A DNA stretch of 64,000 nt from Obelidium mucronatum (taxonomy: Eukaryota; Chytridiomycota; Chytridiomycetes; Chytridiales; Chytriomycetaceae), in assembly GCA_025765595.1 (NCBI GenBank), contig JAIVFH010000047.1, positions 1 through 64,000 on the forward strand, in the 5' to 3' direction. A program made the position numbers and the translations under genes. The notes under the pieces are model-generated. The model was given only the letters and a program-made list of their open reading frames with translations. It ran no database searches and was not told where the DNA came from. Below are positions 1-13,622 of this stretch, piece by piece (within the stretch, counting starts at the first letter, position 1; each line of letters starts with the position of its first letter).

Positions 1-3000
1 TCTTCGCTCGCTAACACAACGCTCTCCCAGGTGTTGCAAGTCCAATAAACCAACCCTTCTAAATAACCCCCCTCTGTGGGTCCCATCTTTCTTTCCGCCG
101 ACTTCTCCTCTCCGGCGTAGAAGCAGTTCTGGTTTATACCGCGCCTCTTCTTCTGATCCGAAAGGGCTTGAGAACAACCGCGGCTGTTCGAGCGCTGCGT
201 GGAGAATTACGGCGCAATGTCGAAAAGACGCGGTCGCTGGAGCGTTTTTTTTATTTATGGTAATTTCACACCCTTTTATTTATTCCTTCTCTTCGCTCGC
301 TAACACAACGCTCTCCCAGGTGTTGCAAGTCAATAAACCTGCGCGCCATTTCGAAAAGAGCGGTCGCTGGAGTTTTTTTTATTTATGGTAATTTCACACC
401 CTTTTATTTATTCCTTCTCTTCGCTCGCTTACACAACGCTCTCCCAGGTGTTGCAAGTCCAATAAACCAACCCTTCTAAATAACCCCCCTCTGTGGGTCC
501 CATCCTTCTTTCCGCCGACTTCTCCTCCTCCGGCTTTAGCAGCAGTTCTGGTTATACCGCGCTGTTCTTCTGATCCGAAAGGGTCTTGAGAACAACCGCG
601 GGCTGGTGCGAGCCGCTTCGTGGAGAATACGCGCGCAATGTCGAAAATAGCGGTCGCTGGAGTTTTTTTTTATTTATGGTAATTTCACACCCTATTATTT
701 ATTCATTCTCTTCGCTAACACAACGCTCTCTCAGGTGTTGCAAGTCCAATAAACCAACCCTTCTAAATAACCCCCCTCTGTGGGTCCCATCCTTCTTTCC
801 GCCGACTTCTCCTCCTCCGGCTTTAGCAGCAGTTCTGGTTATACCGCGCTGTTCTTCTGATCCGAAAGGGTCTTGAGAACAACCGCGGGCTGGTGCGAGC
901 CGCTGCGTGGAGAATACGCGCGCAATGTCGAAAATAGCGGTCGCTGGAGTTTTTTTTATTGATGGTAATTTCACACCCTTTTATTTATTCCTTCTCTTCG
1001 CTCGCTAACACAACGCTCTCCCAGGTGTTGCAAGTCCAATAAACCAACCCTTCTAAATAACCCCCCTCTGTGGGTCCCATCCTTCTCTCCGCCGACATCT
1101 CCTCCTCCGGCTTTAGCAGCAGTTCTGGTTATACCGCGCTGTTCTTCTGATCCGAAAGGGTCTTGAGAACAAGCGCGGGCTGGTGCGAGCCGCTGCGTGG
1201 AGGATATGCGCGCAATTTCGAAAAGAGCGGTCGCTGGAGTTTTTTTTTATTTATGGTAATTTCACACCCTTTTATTTATTCCTTCTCTTCGCTCGCTAAC
1301 ACAACGCTCTCCCAGGTGTTGCAAGTCCAATAAACCAACCCTTCTAAATAACCCCCCTCTGTGGGTCCCATCTTTCTTATCGCCGACTTCTCCTCCTCCG
1401 ACTTTAGCAGCAGTTCTGGCTATACCGCGCTGTTCTTCTGATCCGAAAGGGTCTTGAGAACAACCGCGGGCTGGTGCGAGCCGCTGCGTGGAGAATGTGC
1501 GCGCCCTTTCGAAAAGAGCGGTCGCTGGAGTTTTTTTTATTTATGGTAATTTCACACCCTTTTATTTATTCCTTCTCTTCGCTCGCTAACGCAACGCTCT
1601 CCCAGGTGTTGCAAGTCCAATAAACCAACCCTTCTAAATAACCCCCCTCTGTGGGTCCCATCTTTCTCACCGCCGACTTCTCCTCCTCCGGCTTTAGCAG
1701 CAGTTCTGGTTATACCGCGCTGTTCTTCTGATCCGAAAGGGTCTTGAGAACAACCGCGGGCTGGTGCGAGCCGCTGCGTGGAGAATGTGCGCGCCCTTTC
1801 GAAAAGAGCGGTCGCTGGAGTTTTTTTTATTTATGGTAATTTCACACCCTTTTATTTATTCCTTCTCTTCGCTCGCTAACGCAACGCTCTCCCAGGTGTT
1901 GCAAGTCCAATAAACCAACCCTTCTAAATAACCCCCCTCTGTGGGTCCCATCTTTCTCACCGCCGACTTCTCCTCCTCCGGCTTTAGCAGCAGTTCTGGT
2001 TATACCGCGCTGTTCTTCTGATCCGAAAGGGTCTTGAGAACAACCGCGGGCTGGTGCGAGCCGCTGCGTGGAGAATATGCGCGCCATTTCGAAAAGAGCG
2101 GTCGCTGCAGTTTTTTTTTTATTTATGGTAATTTCACACCCTTTTATTTATTCCTTCTCTTCGCTCGCTAACACAACGCTCTCCCAGGTGTTGCAAGTCC
2201 AATAAACCTGCGCGCCATTTCGAAAAGAGCGGTCGCTGGAGTTTTTTTTATTTATGGTAATTTCACACCCTTTTATTTATTCCTTCTCTTCGCTCGCTAA
2301 CGCAACGCTCTCCCAGGTGTTGCAAGTCCAATAAACCAACCCTTCTAAATAACCCCCCTCTGTGGGTCCCATCTTTCTCACCGCCGACTTCTCCTCCTCC
2401 GGCTTTAGCAGCAGTTCTGGTTATACCGCGCTGTTCTTCTGATCCGAAAGGGTCTTGAGAACAACCGCGGGCTGGTGCGAGCCGCTGCGTGGAGAATACG
2501 CGCGCATTGTCGAAAAGAGCGGTCGCTGGAGTGTTTTTTTATTTATGGTAATTTCACACCCTTTTATTTATTCCTTCTCTTCGCTCGCTAACACAACGCT
2601 CTCCCAGGTGTTGCAAGTCCAATAAACCTGCGCGCCATTTCGAAAAGAGCGGTCGCTGGAGTTTTTTTTATTTATGGTAATTTCACACCCTTTTATTTAT
2701 TCCTTCTCTTCGCTCGCTAACGCAACGCTCTCCCAGGTGTTGCAAGTCCAATAAACCAACCCTTCTAAATAACCCCCCTCTGTGGGTCCCATCTTTCTCA
2801 CCGCCGACTTCTCCTCCTCCGGCTTTAGCAGCAGTTCTGGTTATACCGCGCTGTTCTTCTGATCCGAAAGGGTCTTGAGAACAACCGCGGGCTGGTGCGA
2901 GCCGCTGCGTGGAGAATACGCGCGCAATGTTGACGCAATGTCGAAAAGAGCAATCGCTGGAGTTTTTTTTTATTTATGGTAATTTCACACCCTTTTGTTT

Positions 3001-3058
3001 ATTCCATTTCGTCGCTCGCTAACATTACGCTCTCCTAGTTTTTGGTCGCGGTGTTGCA
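1..3058. repeat. Satellite array, left block (about 290-bp unit)
   Basis: Tandem head-to-tail copies of one unit that runs from a T8-T10 tract and 'atttatggtaatttcaca', through 'cgctcgctaacacaacgc', 'caagtccaataaaccaac', 'gatccgaaagggtcttgaga' and 'gcgggctggtgcgagccgct', to 'gagcggtcgctggag' and back to the T tract. Full units are about 290 bp. Shortened units, for example near 310-370, 2210-2260 and 2630-2680, join 'ccaataaacc' directly to 'tgcgcgccatttcg' and are about 129 bp. The block starts inside a unit at the window edge, so it continues to the left. Its right end decays: from about 2925 the copies carry an extra 'gttgacgcaat', and similarity is lost by about 3058. No gene is supported here; the open frames are by-products of the repeat. 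Confidence 0.97.
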
Positions 3059-4549
3059 TGGGGGATTTTTCCTTATTTAGACCTGGATGTGCAAAACACC
3101 AACGTGTCACCTTTGCAGTCCACACCAGGATGTGGTGAATAAAATATATTCTTTAGACCAATACTTTAGTCCGTTTTTTATTTTTATTTTTGTGAAATAT
3201 GGGCAGTCAGGACGTTATTTGACACCATTCGACGAATCTGAAAATTTGAGGGGCGCAATCGCGTCGAGAATGGGCCACTCAAAAATCCGTTCTTCGCCTC
3301 TTGGTTGGCGGTTGATCCGACGGGCTGCCGCCCCGGCCAGAGTCCGCAGGCGGTTTGGGATGGGTTGCCGCCCAATACGCTGCCTTGGCGGCCTTGCTCC
3401 AGCCCATGCCGGAGGTCGAACCTGCGCCAGCCTCAGCTTCGTGGCCAAGGAATGGATATTCCCCAGGCACAAAGTTGGACAGCGCTTTGGGGGGGGGTCC
3501 AATGGTCTTTCATTTCAAGGGGAAATGGTTTGCGAATGGTTAGTATGAATAAATCATTCAATGAAGTTAGCAAAAGTCAAAGTAAGGAAAGGTACCTGGC
3601 CGAGGAGCCTGGCAGCGGAAGCAGACCGCTTTGGACGCGATCGTGACCGCCTGGCACGTCTGGCTCCCTTTTTGGGCCTGGCACTTCCAGCCAGCTACAG
3701 CCTGGATGAGATCGCGTATCATAAAGATGCATTAGAACACACGTGATTGGTAGCGCGTCGGAATACATACATCCGCCACCGCTTTTGCACGGTTGACAGG
3801 TTGTGGTCCCAACATTTTTAATTGCCCAGAATTAAATAATCAAAGTCAAAGGAATGTACTATATTGAGGAATCATAACAACGGTCACATCAAAAACTCAA
3901 AAGCCAATATCAAAAGCCAAGTCTTTTGCAAAGTGGCGTAGGAAGAAAACTAGATGCTACCAGTAAATCGAGCATAATTAAAATAAATATTATTAAAGTC
4001 AATAATAAAGAACGTAACAATAATATTGTCAGGTTAAAATTACTTCTCGCCAAACAACAACAGCCAACAACAAACAACCACCTTAGGTTGCCCTTCCCTC
4101 CTGTGCCATGCCTAAGCGCTGTCTCTCAGGCTTGGCAGAATCTGATCACCACTTAGCACGGCACGGCCCGGTCATAGAGATGTCTCTGCCTCTCATTTTG
4201 GATATGCTGCTTTATGGCGTATCCATCCCCTTATCCTAATCACCAATACTGCACACATGTGAGTTTCTATTCATCCACCTTTTTTTGTGCCAGTTGTTAT
4301 CATCCGTCTTTGCCTAACGTGTTTCCCATGTTTTCCACCAAGTTTAGCACTCAATCAACACCATGAACCACCAGAACATTGCGCGGTTTTCTCGATGGGA
4401 TATATTCTGAGTCGCTACGAACTTGTTGGTCTCGCTTTTCGGGAGCCCTTCACCTCCTGAATACAGTTCTCCAGGCCCTCGAAATGCAGTGCAAGAGAAC
4501 GCGTTCCGTGAATACCGGCTTCAATTAATTTCCTTATGCATTCTATTAA
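3059..4549. other. Unique island interrupting the satellite; no gene supported
   Basis: About 1.5 kb without the satellite unit. The first part (about 3290-3740) is GC-rich and holds several overlapping short open frames on both strands, none with a recognisable domain. The remainder is AT-rich, with an A-rich stretch around 3830-4080. The satellite resumes abruptly at about 4550 with 'tatttatggtaatttcac'. No terminal inverted repeats, tRNA, rRNA or transposase motif could be seen. It may be a degenerate insertion, or older unique sequence caught between two amplified blocks. Confidence 0.6.
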
Positions 4550-5026
4550 TATTTATGGTAATTTCACACCCTTTTATTTATTCCTTCTCTTCGCTCGCTA
4601 ACACAACGCTCTCCCAGGTGTTGCAAGTCCAATAAACCAACCTTCTAAATAACCCCCCTCTGTGGGTCCCATCTTTCTTATCGCCGACTTCTCCTCCTCC
4701 GGCTTTAGCAGCAGTTCTGGTTATACCGCGCTGTTCTTCTGATCCGAAAGGGTCTTGAGAACAAGCGCGGGCTGGTGCGAGCCGCTGCGTGGAGAATACG
4801 CGCGCAATTTCGAAAAGAGCGGTCGCTGGAGTTTTTTTTTATTTATGGTAATTTCACATCCTATCATTTATTCCCTTCTTCGCTCGCTAACACAACGCTC
4901 TCCCAGGTGTTGCAAGTCCAATAAACCAACCCTTCTAAATAACCCCCCTCTGTGGGTCCCATCATTCTTTCCGCCGACTAGCAGCAGTTCTGGTTTTACG
5001 CGCTGTTCTTCTGATCCGAAAGGGTC

Positions 5027-8000
5027 TTGAGAACAAGCGCGGGCTGGTGCGAGCCGCTGCGTGGAGAATACGCGCGCAATTTCGAAAAGAGCGGTCGCTG
5101 GAGTTTTTTTTTATTTATGGTAATTTCACACCCTATTATATATTCCCTTCTTCGCTCGCTAACACAACGCTCTCCCAGGTGTTGCAAGTCCAATAAACCA
5201 ACCCTTCTAAATAACCCCCCTCTGTGGGTCCCATCCTTCTTTCCGCCGACTTCTCCTCCTCCGGCTTTAGCAGCAGTTCTGGTTATACCGCGCTGTTCTT
5301 CTGATCCGAAAGGGTCTTGAGAACAACCGCGGGCTGGTGCGAGCCGCTTCGTGGAGAATACGCGCGCAATGTCGAAAATAGCGGTCGCTGGAGTTTTTTT
5401 TTATTTATGGTAATTTCACACCCTATTATTTATTCATTCTCTTCGCTAACACAACGCTCTCTCAGGTGTTGCAAGTCCAATAAACCAACCCTTCTAAATA
5501 ACCCCCCTCTGTGGGTCCCATCCTTCTTTCCGCCGACTTCTCCTCCTCCGGCTTTAGCAGCAGTTCTGGTTATACCGCGCTGTTCTTCTGATCCGAAAGG
5601 GTCTTGAGAACAACCGCGGGCTGGTGCGAGCCGCTGCGTGGAGGATATGCGCGCAATGTTCGAAAAGAGCGGCCGCTGGAGTTTTTTTTTTATTTATGGT
5701 AATTTCACACCCTTTTATTTATTCCTTCTCTTCGCTCGCTAACACAACGCTCTCCCAGGTGTTGCAAGTCCAATAAACCAACCCTTCTAAATAACCCCCC
5801 TCTGTGGGTCCCATCCTTCTCTCCGCCGACATCTCCTCCTCCGGCTTTAGCAGCAGTTCTGGTTATACCGCGCTGTTCTTCTGATCCGAAAGGGTCTTGA
5901 GAACAACCGCGGGCTGGTGCGAGCCGCTGCGTGGAGAATACGCGCGCAATTTCGAAAATAGCGGTCGCTGGAGTTTTTTTTTATTTATGGTAATTTCACA
6001 CCCTTTTATTTATTCCTTCTCTTCGCTCGCTAACACAACGCTCTCCCAGGTGTTGCAAGTCCAATAAACCAACCCTTCTAAATAACCCCCCTCTGTGGGT
6101 CCCATCTTTCTTCACCGCCGACTTCTCCTCCTCCGGCTTTAGCAGCAGTTCTGGTTATACCGCGCTGTTCTTCTGATCCGAAAGGGTCTTGAGAACAACC
6201 GCGGGCTGGTGCGAGCCGCTGCGTGGAGGAATATGCGCGCAATTTCGAAAAGAGCGGTCGCTGGAGTTTTTTTTTTATTTATGGTAATTTCACACCCTTT
6301 TATTTATTCCTTCTCTTCGCTCGCTAACACAACGCTCTCCCAGGTGTTGCAAGTCCAATAAACCAACCCTTCTAAATAACCCCCCTCTGTGGGTCCCATC
6401 TTTCTCTCCGCCGACATCTCCTCCTCCGGCTTTAGCAGCAGTTCTGGTTATACCGCGCTGTTCTTCTGATCCGAAAGGGTCTTGAGAACAACCGCGGGCT
6501 GGTGCGAGCCGCTGCGTGGAGAATATGCGCGCCATTTCGAAAAGAGCGGTCGCTGCAGTTTTTTTTTTATTTATGGTAATTTCACACCCTTTTATTTATT
6601 CCTTCTCTTCGCTCGCTAACACAACGCTCTCCCAGGTGTTGCAAGTCCAATAAACCAACCCTTCTAAATAACCCCCCTCTGTGGGTCCCATCTTTCTTTC
6701 CGCCGACTTCTCCTCCTCCGGCTTTAGCAGCAGTTCTGGTTATACCGCGCTGTTCTTCTGATCCGAAAGGGTCTTGAGAACAACCGCGGGCTGGTGCGAG
6801 CCGCTGCGTGGAGAATACGCGCGCAATGTCGAAAAGAGCGGTCGCTGGAGTGTTTTTTTATTTATGGTAATTTCACACCCTTTTATTTATTCCTTCTCTT
6901 CGCTCGCTAACACAACGCTCTCCCAGGTGTTGCAAGTCCAATAAAGCTGCGCGCCATTTCGAAAAGAGCGGTCGCTGGAGTTTTTTTTATTTATGGTAAT
7001 TTCACACCCTTTTATTTATTCCTTCTCTTCGCTCGCTAACACAACGCTCTCCCAGGTGTTGCAAGTCCAATAAACCAACCCTTCTAAATAACCCCCCTCT
7101 GTGGGTCCCATCCTTCTCTCCGCCGACATTCTCCTCCTCCGGCTTTAGCAGCAGTTCTGGTTATACCGCGCTGTTCTTCTGATCCGAAAGGGTCTTGAGA
7201 ACAACCGCGGGCTGGTGCGAGCCGCTGCGTGGAGAATACGCGCGCAATTTCGAAAATAGCGGTCGCTGGAGTTTTTTTTTTATTTATGGTAATTTCACAC
7301 CCTTTTATTTATTCCTTCTCTTCGCTCGCTAACACAACGCTCTCCCAGGTGTTGCAAGTCCAATAAACCAACCCTTATAAATAACCCCCCTCTGTGGGTC
7401 CCATCTTTCTTATCGCCGAATTCTCCTCCTCCGGCTTTAGCAGCAGTTCTGGTTATACTGCGCTGTTCTTCTGATCCGAAAGGGTCTTGAGAACAACCGC
7501 GGGCTGGTGCGAGCCGCTGCGTGGAGGATATGCGCGCCATTTCGAAAAGAGCGGTCGCTGGAGTTTTTTTTTATTTATGGTAATTTCACACCCTTTTATT
7601 TATTCCTTCTCTTCGCTCGCTAACACAACGCTCTCCCAGGTGTTGCAAGTCCAATAAACCAACCCTTCTAAATAACCCCCCTCTGTGGGTCCCATCTTTC
7701 TTATCGCCGACTTCTCCTCCTCCGACTTTAGCAGCAGTTCTGGCTATACCGCGCTGTTCTTCTGATCCGAAAGGGTCTTGAGAACAACCGCGGGCTGGTG
7801 CGAGCCGCTGCGTGGAGAATGTGCGCGCCATTTCGAAAAGAGCGGTCGCTGGAGTTTTTTTTTATTTATGGTAATTTCACACCCTTTTATTTATTCCTTC
7901 TCTTCGCTCGCTAACGCAACGCTCTCCCAGGTGTTGCAAGTCCAATAAACCAACCCTTCTAAATAACCCCCCTCTGTGGGTCCCATCTTTCTCACCGCCG

Positions 8001-8413
8001 ACTTCTCCTCCTCCGGCTTTAGCAGCAGTTCTGGTTATACCGCGCTGTTCTTCTGATCCGAAAGGGTCTTGAGAACAAGCGCGGGCTGGTGCGAGCCGCT
8101 GCGTGGAGGATATGCGCGCAGTTTCGAAAAGAGCGGTCGCTGGAGTTTTTTTTTATTTATGGTAATTTCACACCCTTTTATTTATTCCTTCTCTTCGCTC
8201 GCTAACACAACGCTCTCCCAGGTGTTGCAAGTCCAATAAACCAACCCTTCTAAATAACCCCCCTCTGTGGGTCCCATCCTTCTCTCCGCCGACATCTCCT
8301 CCTCCGGCTTTAGCAGCAGTTCTGGTTATACCGCGCTGTTCTTCTGATCCGAAAGGGTCTTGAGAACAACCGCGGGCTGGTGCGAGCCGCTGCGTGGAGA
8401 ATATGCGCGCCAT
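5027..8413. repeat. Higher-order satellite segment, copy 1 (partner at 21400-24776)
   Basis: The succession of distinctive units here is repeated about 16.4 kb downstream. Corresponding landmark frames at 5027, 5317, 6290, 7295, 7586 and 8168 recur at 21400, 21690, 22655, 23658, 23949 and 24531, that is at offsets of 16373, 16373, 16365, 16363, 16363 and 16363. The near-constant offset shows a multi-unit segment was duplicated as a block, rather than single units being amplified independently. Within this copy, landmarks at 6290 and 7295 also recur 1878 bp later (8168 and 9173). Confidence 0.75.
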
Positions 8414-10475
8414 TTCGAAAAGAGCGGTCGCTGGCAGTTTTTTTTTTATTTATGGTAATTTCACACCCTTTTATTTATTCCTTCTCTTCGCTCGCTAACA
8501 CAACGCTCTCCCAGGTGTTGCAAGTCCAATAAACCAACCCTTCTAAATAACCCCCCTCTGTGGGTCCCATCTTTCTTTCCGCCGACTTCTCCTCCTCCGG
8601 CTTTAGCAGCAGTTCTGGTTATACCGCGCTGTTCTTCTGATCCGAAAGGGTCTTGAGAACAACCGCGGGCTGGTGCGAGCCGCTGCGTGGAGAATACGCG
8701 CGCAATGTCGAAAAGAGCGGTCGCTGGAGTGTTTTTTTATTTATGGTAATTTCACACCCTTTTATTTATTCCTTCTCTTCGCTCGCTAACACAACGCTCT
8801 CCCAGGTGTTGCAAGTCCAATAAAGCTGCGCGCCATTTCGAAAAGAGCGGTCGCTGGAGTTTTTTTTATTTATGGTAATTTCACACCCTTTTATTTATTC
8901 CTTCTCTTCGCTCGCTAACACAACGCTCTCCCAGGTGTTGCAAGTCCAATAAACCAACCCTTCTAAATAACCCCCCTCTGTGGGTCCCATCCTTCTCTCC
9001 GCCGACATCTCCTCCTCCGGCTTTAGCAGCAGTTCTGGTTATACCGCGCTGTTCTTCTGATCCGAAAGGGTCTTGAGAACAACCGCGGGCTGGTGCGAGC
9101 CGCTGCGTGGAGAATACGCGCGCAATTTCGAAAATAGCGGTCGCTGGAGTTTTTTTTTTATTTATGGTAATTTCACACCCTTTTATTTATTCCTTCTCTT
9201 CGCTCGCTAACACAACGCTCTCCCAGGTGTTGCAAGTCCAATAAACCAACCCTTATAAATAACCCCCCTCTGTGGGTCCCATCTTTCTTATCGCCAAATT
9301 CTCCTCCTCCGGCTTTAGCAGCAGTTCTGGTTATACTGCGCTGTTCTTCTGATCCGAAAGGGTCTTGAGACCAACCGCGGGCTGGTGCGAGCCGCTGCGT
9401 GGAGAATACGCGCGCAATGTCGAAAATAGCGGTCGCTGGAGTTTTTTTTATTGATGGTAATTTCACACCCTTTTATTTATTCCTTCTCTTCGCTCGCTAA
9501 CCAACGCTCTCCCAGGTGTTGCAAGTCCAATAAACCAACCCTTCTAAATAACCCCCCTCTGTGGGTCCCATCCTTCTCTCCGCCGACATCTCCTCCTCCG
9601 GCTTTAGCAGCAGTTCTGGTTATACCGCGCTGTTCTTCTGATCCGAAAGGGTCTTGAGAACAAGCGCGGGCTGGTGCGAGCCGCTGCGTGGAGGATATGC
9701 GCGCAATTTCGAAAAGAGCGGTCGCTGGAGTTTTTTTTTATTTATGGTAATTTCACACCCTTTTATTTATTCCTTCTCTTCGCTCGCTAACACAACGCTC
9801 TCCCAGGTGTTGCAAGTCCAATAAACCAACCCTTCTAAATAACCCCCCTCTGTGGGTCCCATCTTTCTTTCCGCCGACTTCTCCTCCTCCGGCTTTAGCA
9901 GCAGTTCTGGTTATACCGCGCTGTTCTTCTGATCCGAAAGGGTCTTGAGAACAACCGCCGGCTGGTGCGAGCCGCTGCGTGGAGAATATGCGCGCCATTT
10001 CGAAAAGAGCGGTCGCTGGAGTTTTTTTTTATTTATGGTAATTTCACACCCTTCTATTTATTCCTTCTCTTCGCTCGCTAACACAACGCTCTCCCAGGTG
10101 TTGCAAGTCCAATAAACCAACCCTTCTAAATAACCCCCCTCTGTGGGTCCCATCTTTCTTATCGCCGACTTCTCCTCCTCCGACTTTAGCAGCAGTTCTG
10201 GCTATACCGCGCTGTTCTTCTGATCCGAAAGGGTCTTGAGAACAACCGCGGGCTGGTGCGAGCCGCTGCGTGGAGAATGTGCGCGCCCTTTCGAAAAGAG
10301 CGGTCGCTGGAGTTTTTTTTTATTTATGGTAATTTCACACCTTTTATTTATTCCTTCTCTTCGCTCGCTAACGCAACGCTCTCCCAGGTGTTGCAAGTCC
10401 AATAAACCAACCCTTCTAAATAACCCCCCTCTGTGGGTCCCATCTTTCTCACCGCCGACTTCTCCTCCTCCGGCT

Positions 10476-12316
10476 TTAGCAGCAGTTCTGGCTATACCGC
10501 GCTGTTCTTCTGATCCGAAAGGGTCTTGAGAACAACCGCGGGCTGGTGCGAGCCGCTGCGTGGAGAATGTGCGCGCCCTTTCGAAAAGAGCGGTCGCTGG
10601 AGTTTTTTTTATTTATGGTAATTTCACACCTTTTATTTATTCCTTCTCTTCGCTCGCTAACGCAACGCTCTCCCAGGTGTTGCAAGTCCAATAAACCAAC
10701 CCTTCTAAATAACCCCCCTCTGTGGGTCCCATCTTTCTTATCGCCGACTTCTCCTCCTCCGACTTTAGCAGCAGTTCTGGCTATACCGCGCTGTTCTTCT
10801 GATCCGAAAGGGTCTTGAGAACAACCGCCGGCTGGTGCGAGCCGCTGCGTGGAGAATGTGCGCGCCCTTTCGAAAAGAGCGGTCGCTGGAGTTTTTTTTA
10901 TTTATGGTAATTTCACACCTTTTATTTATTCCTTCTCTTCGCTCGCTAACGCAACGCTCTCCCAGGTGTTGCAAGTCCAATAAACCAACCCTTCTAAATA
11001 ACCCCCCTCTGTGGGTCCCATCTTTCTCACCGCCGACTTCTCCTCCTCCGGCTTTAGCAGCAGTTCTGGTTATACCGCGCTGTTCTTCTGATCCGAAAGG
11101 GTCTTGAGAACAACCGCGGGCTGGTGCGAGCCGCTGCGTGGAGAATATGCGCGCCATTTCGAAAAGAGCGGTCGCTGGAGTTTTTTTTTATTTATGGTAA
11201 TTTCACACCCTTTTATTTATTCCTTCTCTTCGCTCGCTAACACAACGCTCTCCCAGGTGTTGCAAGTCCAATAAACCAACCCTTCTAAATAACCCCCCTC
11301 TGTGGGTCCCATCTTTCTTATCGCCGACTTCTCCTCCTCCGACTTTAGCAGCAGTTCTGGCTATACCGCGCTGTTCTTCTGATCCGAAAGGGTCTTGAGA
11401 ACAACCGCGGGCTGGTGCGAGCCGCTGCGTGGAGAATGTGCGCGCCCTTTCGAAAAGAGCGGTCGCTGGAGTTTTTTTTATTTATGGTAATTTCACACCC
11501 TTTTATTTATTCCTTCTCTTCGCTCGCTAACGCAACGCTCTCCCAGGTGTTGCAAGTCCAATAAACCAACCCTTCTAAATAACCCCCCTCTGTGGGTCCC
11601 ATCTTTCTCACCGCCGACTTCTCCTCCTCCGGCTTTAGCAGCAGTTCTGGCTATACCGCGCTGTTCTTCTGATCCGAAAGGGTCTTGAGAACAACCGCGG
11701 GCTGGTGCGAGCCGCTGCGTGGAGAATGTGCGCGCCCTTTCGAAAAGAGCGGTCGCTGGAGTTTTTTTTATTTATGGTAATTTCACACCTTTTATTTATT
11801 CCTTCTCTTCGCTCGCTAACGCAACGCTCTCCCAGGTGTTGCAAGTCCAATAAACCAACCCTTCTAAATAACCCCCCTCTGTGGGTCCCATCTTTCTTAT
11901 CGCCGACTTCTCCTCCTCCGACTTTAGCAGCAGTTCTGGCTATACCGCGCTGTTCTTCTGATCCGAAAGGGTCTTGAGAACAACCGCCGGCTGGTGCGAG
12001 CCGCTGCGTGGAGAATGTGCGCGCCCTTTCGAAAAGAGCGGTCGCTGGAGTTTTTTTTATTTATGGTAATTTCACACCTTTTATTTATTCCTTCTCTTCG
12101 CTCGCTAACGCAACGCTCTCCCAGGTGTTGCAAGTCCAATAAACCAACCCTTCTAAATAACCCCCCTCTGTGGGTCCCATCTTTCTCACCGCCGACTTCT
12201 CCTCCTCCGGCTTTAGCAGCAGTTCTGGTTATACCGCGCTGTTCTTCTGATCCGAAAGGGTCTTGAGAACAACCGCGGGCTGGTGCGAGCCGCTGCGTGG
12301 AGAATATGCGCGCCAT
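10476..12316. repeat. Local higher-order duplication, period 1159 bp
   Basis: A block of four full units is duplicated in tandem. Landmarks starting at 10476, 10546, 10765 and 10835 recur exactly 1159 bp later at 11635, 11705, 11924 and 11994, with identical conceptual translations. The copies carry the same minor variants ('cacaccttttatttatt' lacking one C, 'gaacaaccgccggctgg', 'ggctataccgcgctg'), so the duplication is recent relative to divergence among units. Confidence 0.85.
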
Positions 12317-13622
12317 TTCGAAAAGAGCGGTCGCTGGAGTTTTTTTTTATTTATGGTAATTTCACACCCTTTTATTTATTCCTTCTCTTCGCTCGCTAAC
12401 ACAACGCTCTCCCAGGTGTTGCAAGTCCAATAAACCAACCCTTCTAAATAACCCCCCTCTGTGGGTCCCATCTTTCTTATCGCCGACTTCTCCTCCTCCG
12501 ACTTTAGCAGCAGTTCTGGCTATACCGCGCTGTTCTTCTGATCCGAAAGGGTCTTGAGAACAACCGCGGGCTGGTGCGAGCCGCTGCGTGGAGAATATGC
12601 GCGCCATTTCGAAAAGAGCGGTCGCTGCAGTTTTTTTTTTATTTATGGTAATTTCACACCCTTTTATTTATTCCTTCTCTTCGCTCGCTAACACAACGCT
12701 CTCCCAGGTGTTGCAAGTCCAATAAACCTGCGCGCCATTTCGAAAAGAGCGGTCGCTGGAGTTTTTTTTATTTATGGTAATTTCACACCCTTTTATTTAT
12801 TCCTTCTCTTCGCTCGCTAACACAACGCTCTCCCAGGTGTTGCAAGTCCAATAAACCAACCCTTCTAAATAACCCCCCTCTGTGGGTCCCATCTTTCTTA
12901 TCGCCAAATTCTCCTCCTCCGGCTTTAGCAGCAGTTCTGGTTATACCGCGCTGTTCTTCTGATCCGAAAGGGTCTTGAGACCAACCGCGGGCTGGTGCGA
13001 GCCACTGCGTGGAGAATACGCGCGCAATGTCGAAAATAGCGGTCGCTGGAGTTTTTTTTATTTATGGTAATTTCACACCCTTTTATTTATTCCTTCTCTT
13101 CGCTCGCTAACACAACGCTCTCCCAGGTGTTGCAAGTCCAATAAACCAACCCTTCTAAATAACCCCCCTCTGTGGGTCCCATCTTTCTTATCGCCAAATT
13201 CTCCTCCTCCGGCTTTAGCAGCAGTTCTGGTTATACCGCGCTGTTCTTCTGATCCGAAAGGGTCTTGAGAACAAGCGCGGGCTGGTGCGAGCCGCTGCGT
13301 GGAGGATATGCGCGCAATTTCGAAAAGAGCGGTCGCTGGAGTTTTTTTTTTATTTATGGTAATTTCACACCCTTTTATTTATTCCTTCTCTTCGCTCGCT
13401 AACACAACGCTCTCCCAGGTGTTGCAAGTCCAATAAACCTGCGCGCCATTTCGAAAAGAGCGGTCGCTGGAGTTTTTTTTATTTATGGTAATTTCACACC
13501 CTTTTATTTATTCCTTCTCTTCGCTCGCTAACACAACGCTCTCCCAGGTGTTGCAAGTCCAATAAACCTGCGCGCCATTTCGAAAAGAGCGGTCGCTGGA
13601 GTTTTTTTTATTTATGGTAATT

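Noticed and set aside
586..876. Repeated 90-97 codon plus-strand frames in the satellite as genes
   Set aside because: They recur in nearly every unit, end at the unit boundary, have no start context or domain, and shift with small indels; they are by-products of a tandem repeat.
1..3058. Ribosomal DNA intergenic spacer
   Set aside because: No rRNA gene is in the window and no rRNA-like stretch was seen in the island or flanks.
3087..3746. Overlapping short frames in the 3.06-4.55 kb island as genes
   Set aside because: Frames on both strands overlap in a GC-rich stretch; none has a domain, signal or plausible splice structure.
8330..8365. Hammerhead-type ribozyme in the satellite ('ctgatccgaaagg')
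   Set aside because: The CUGA and GAAA pieces are present, but the required GA after CUGAU and the intervening stem II are missing, so the core cannot form.
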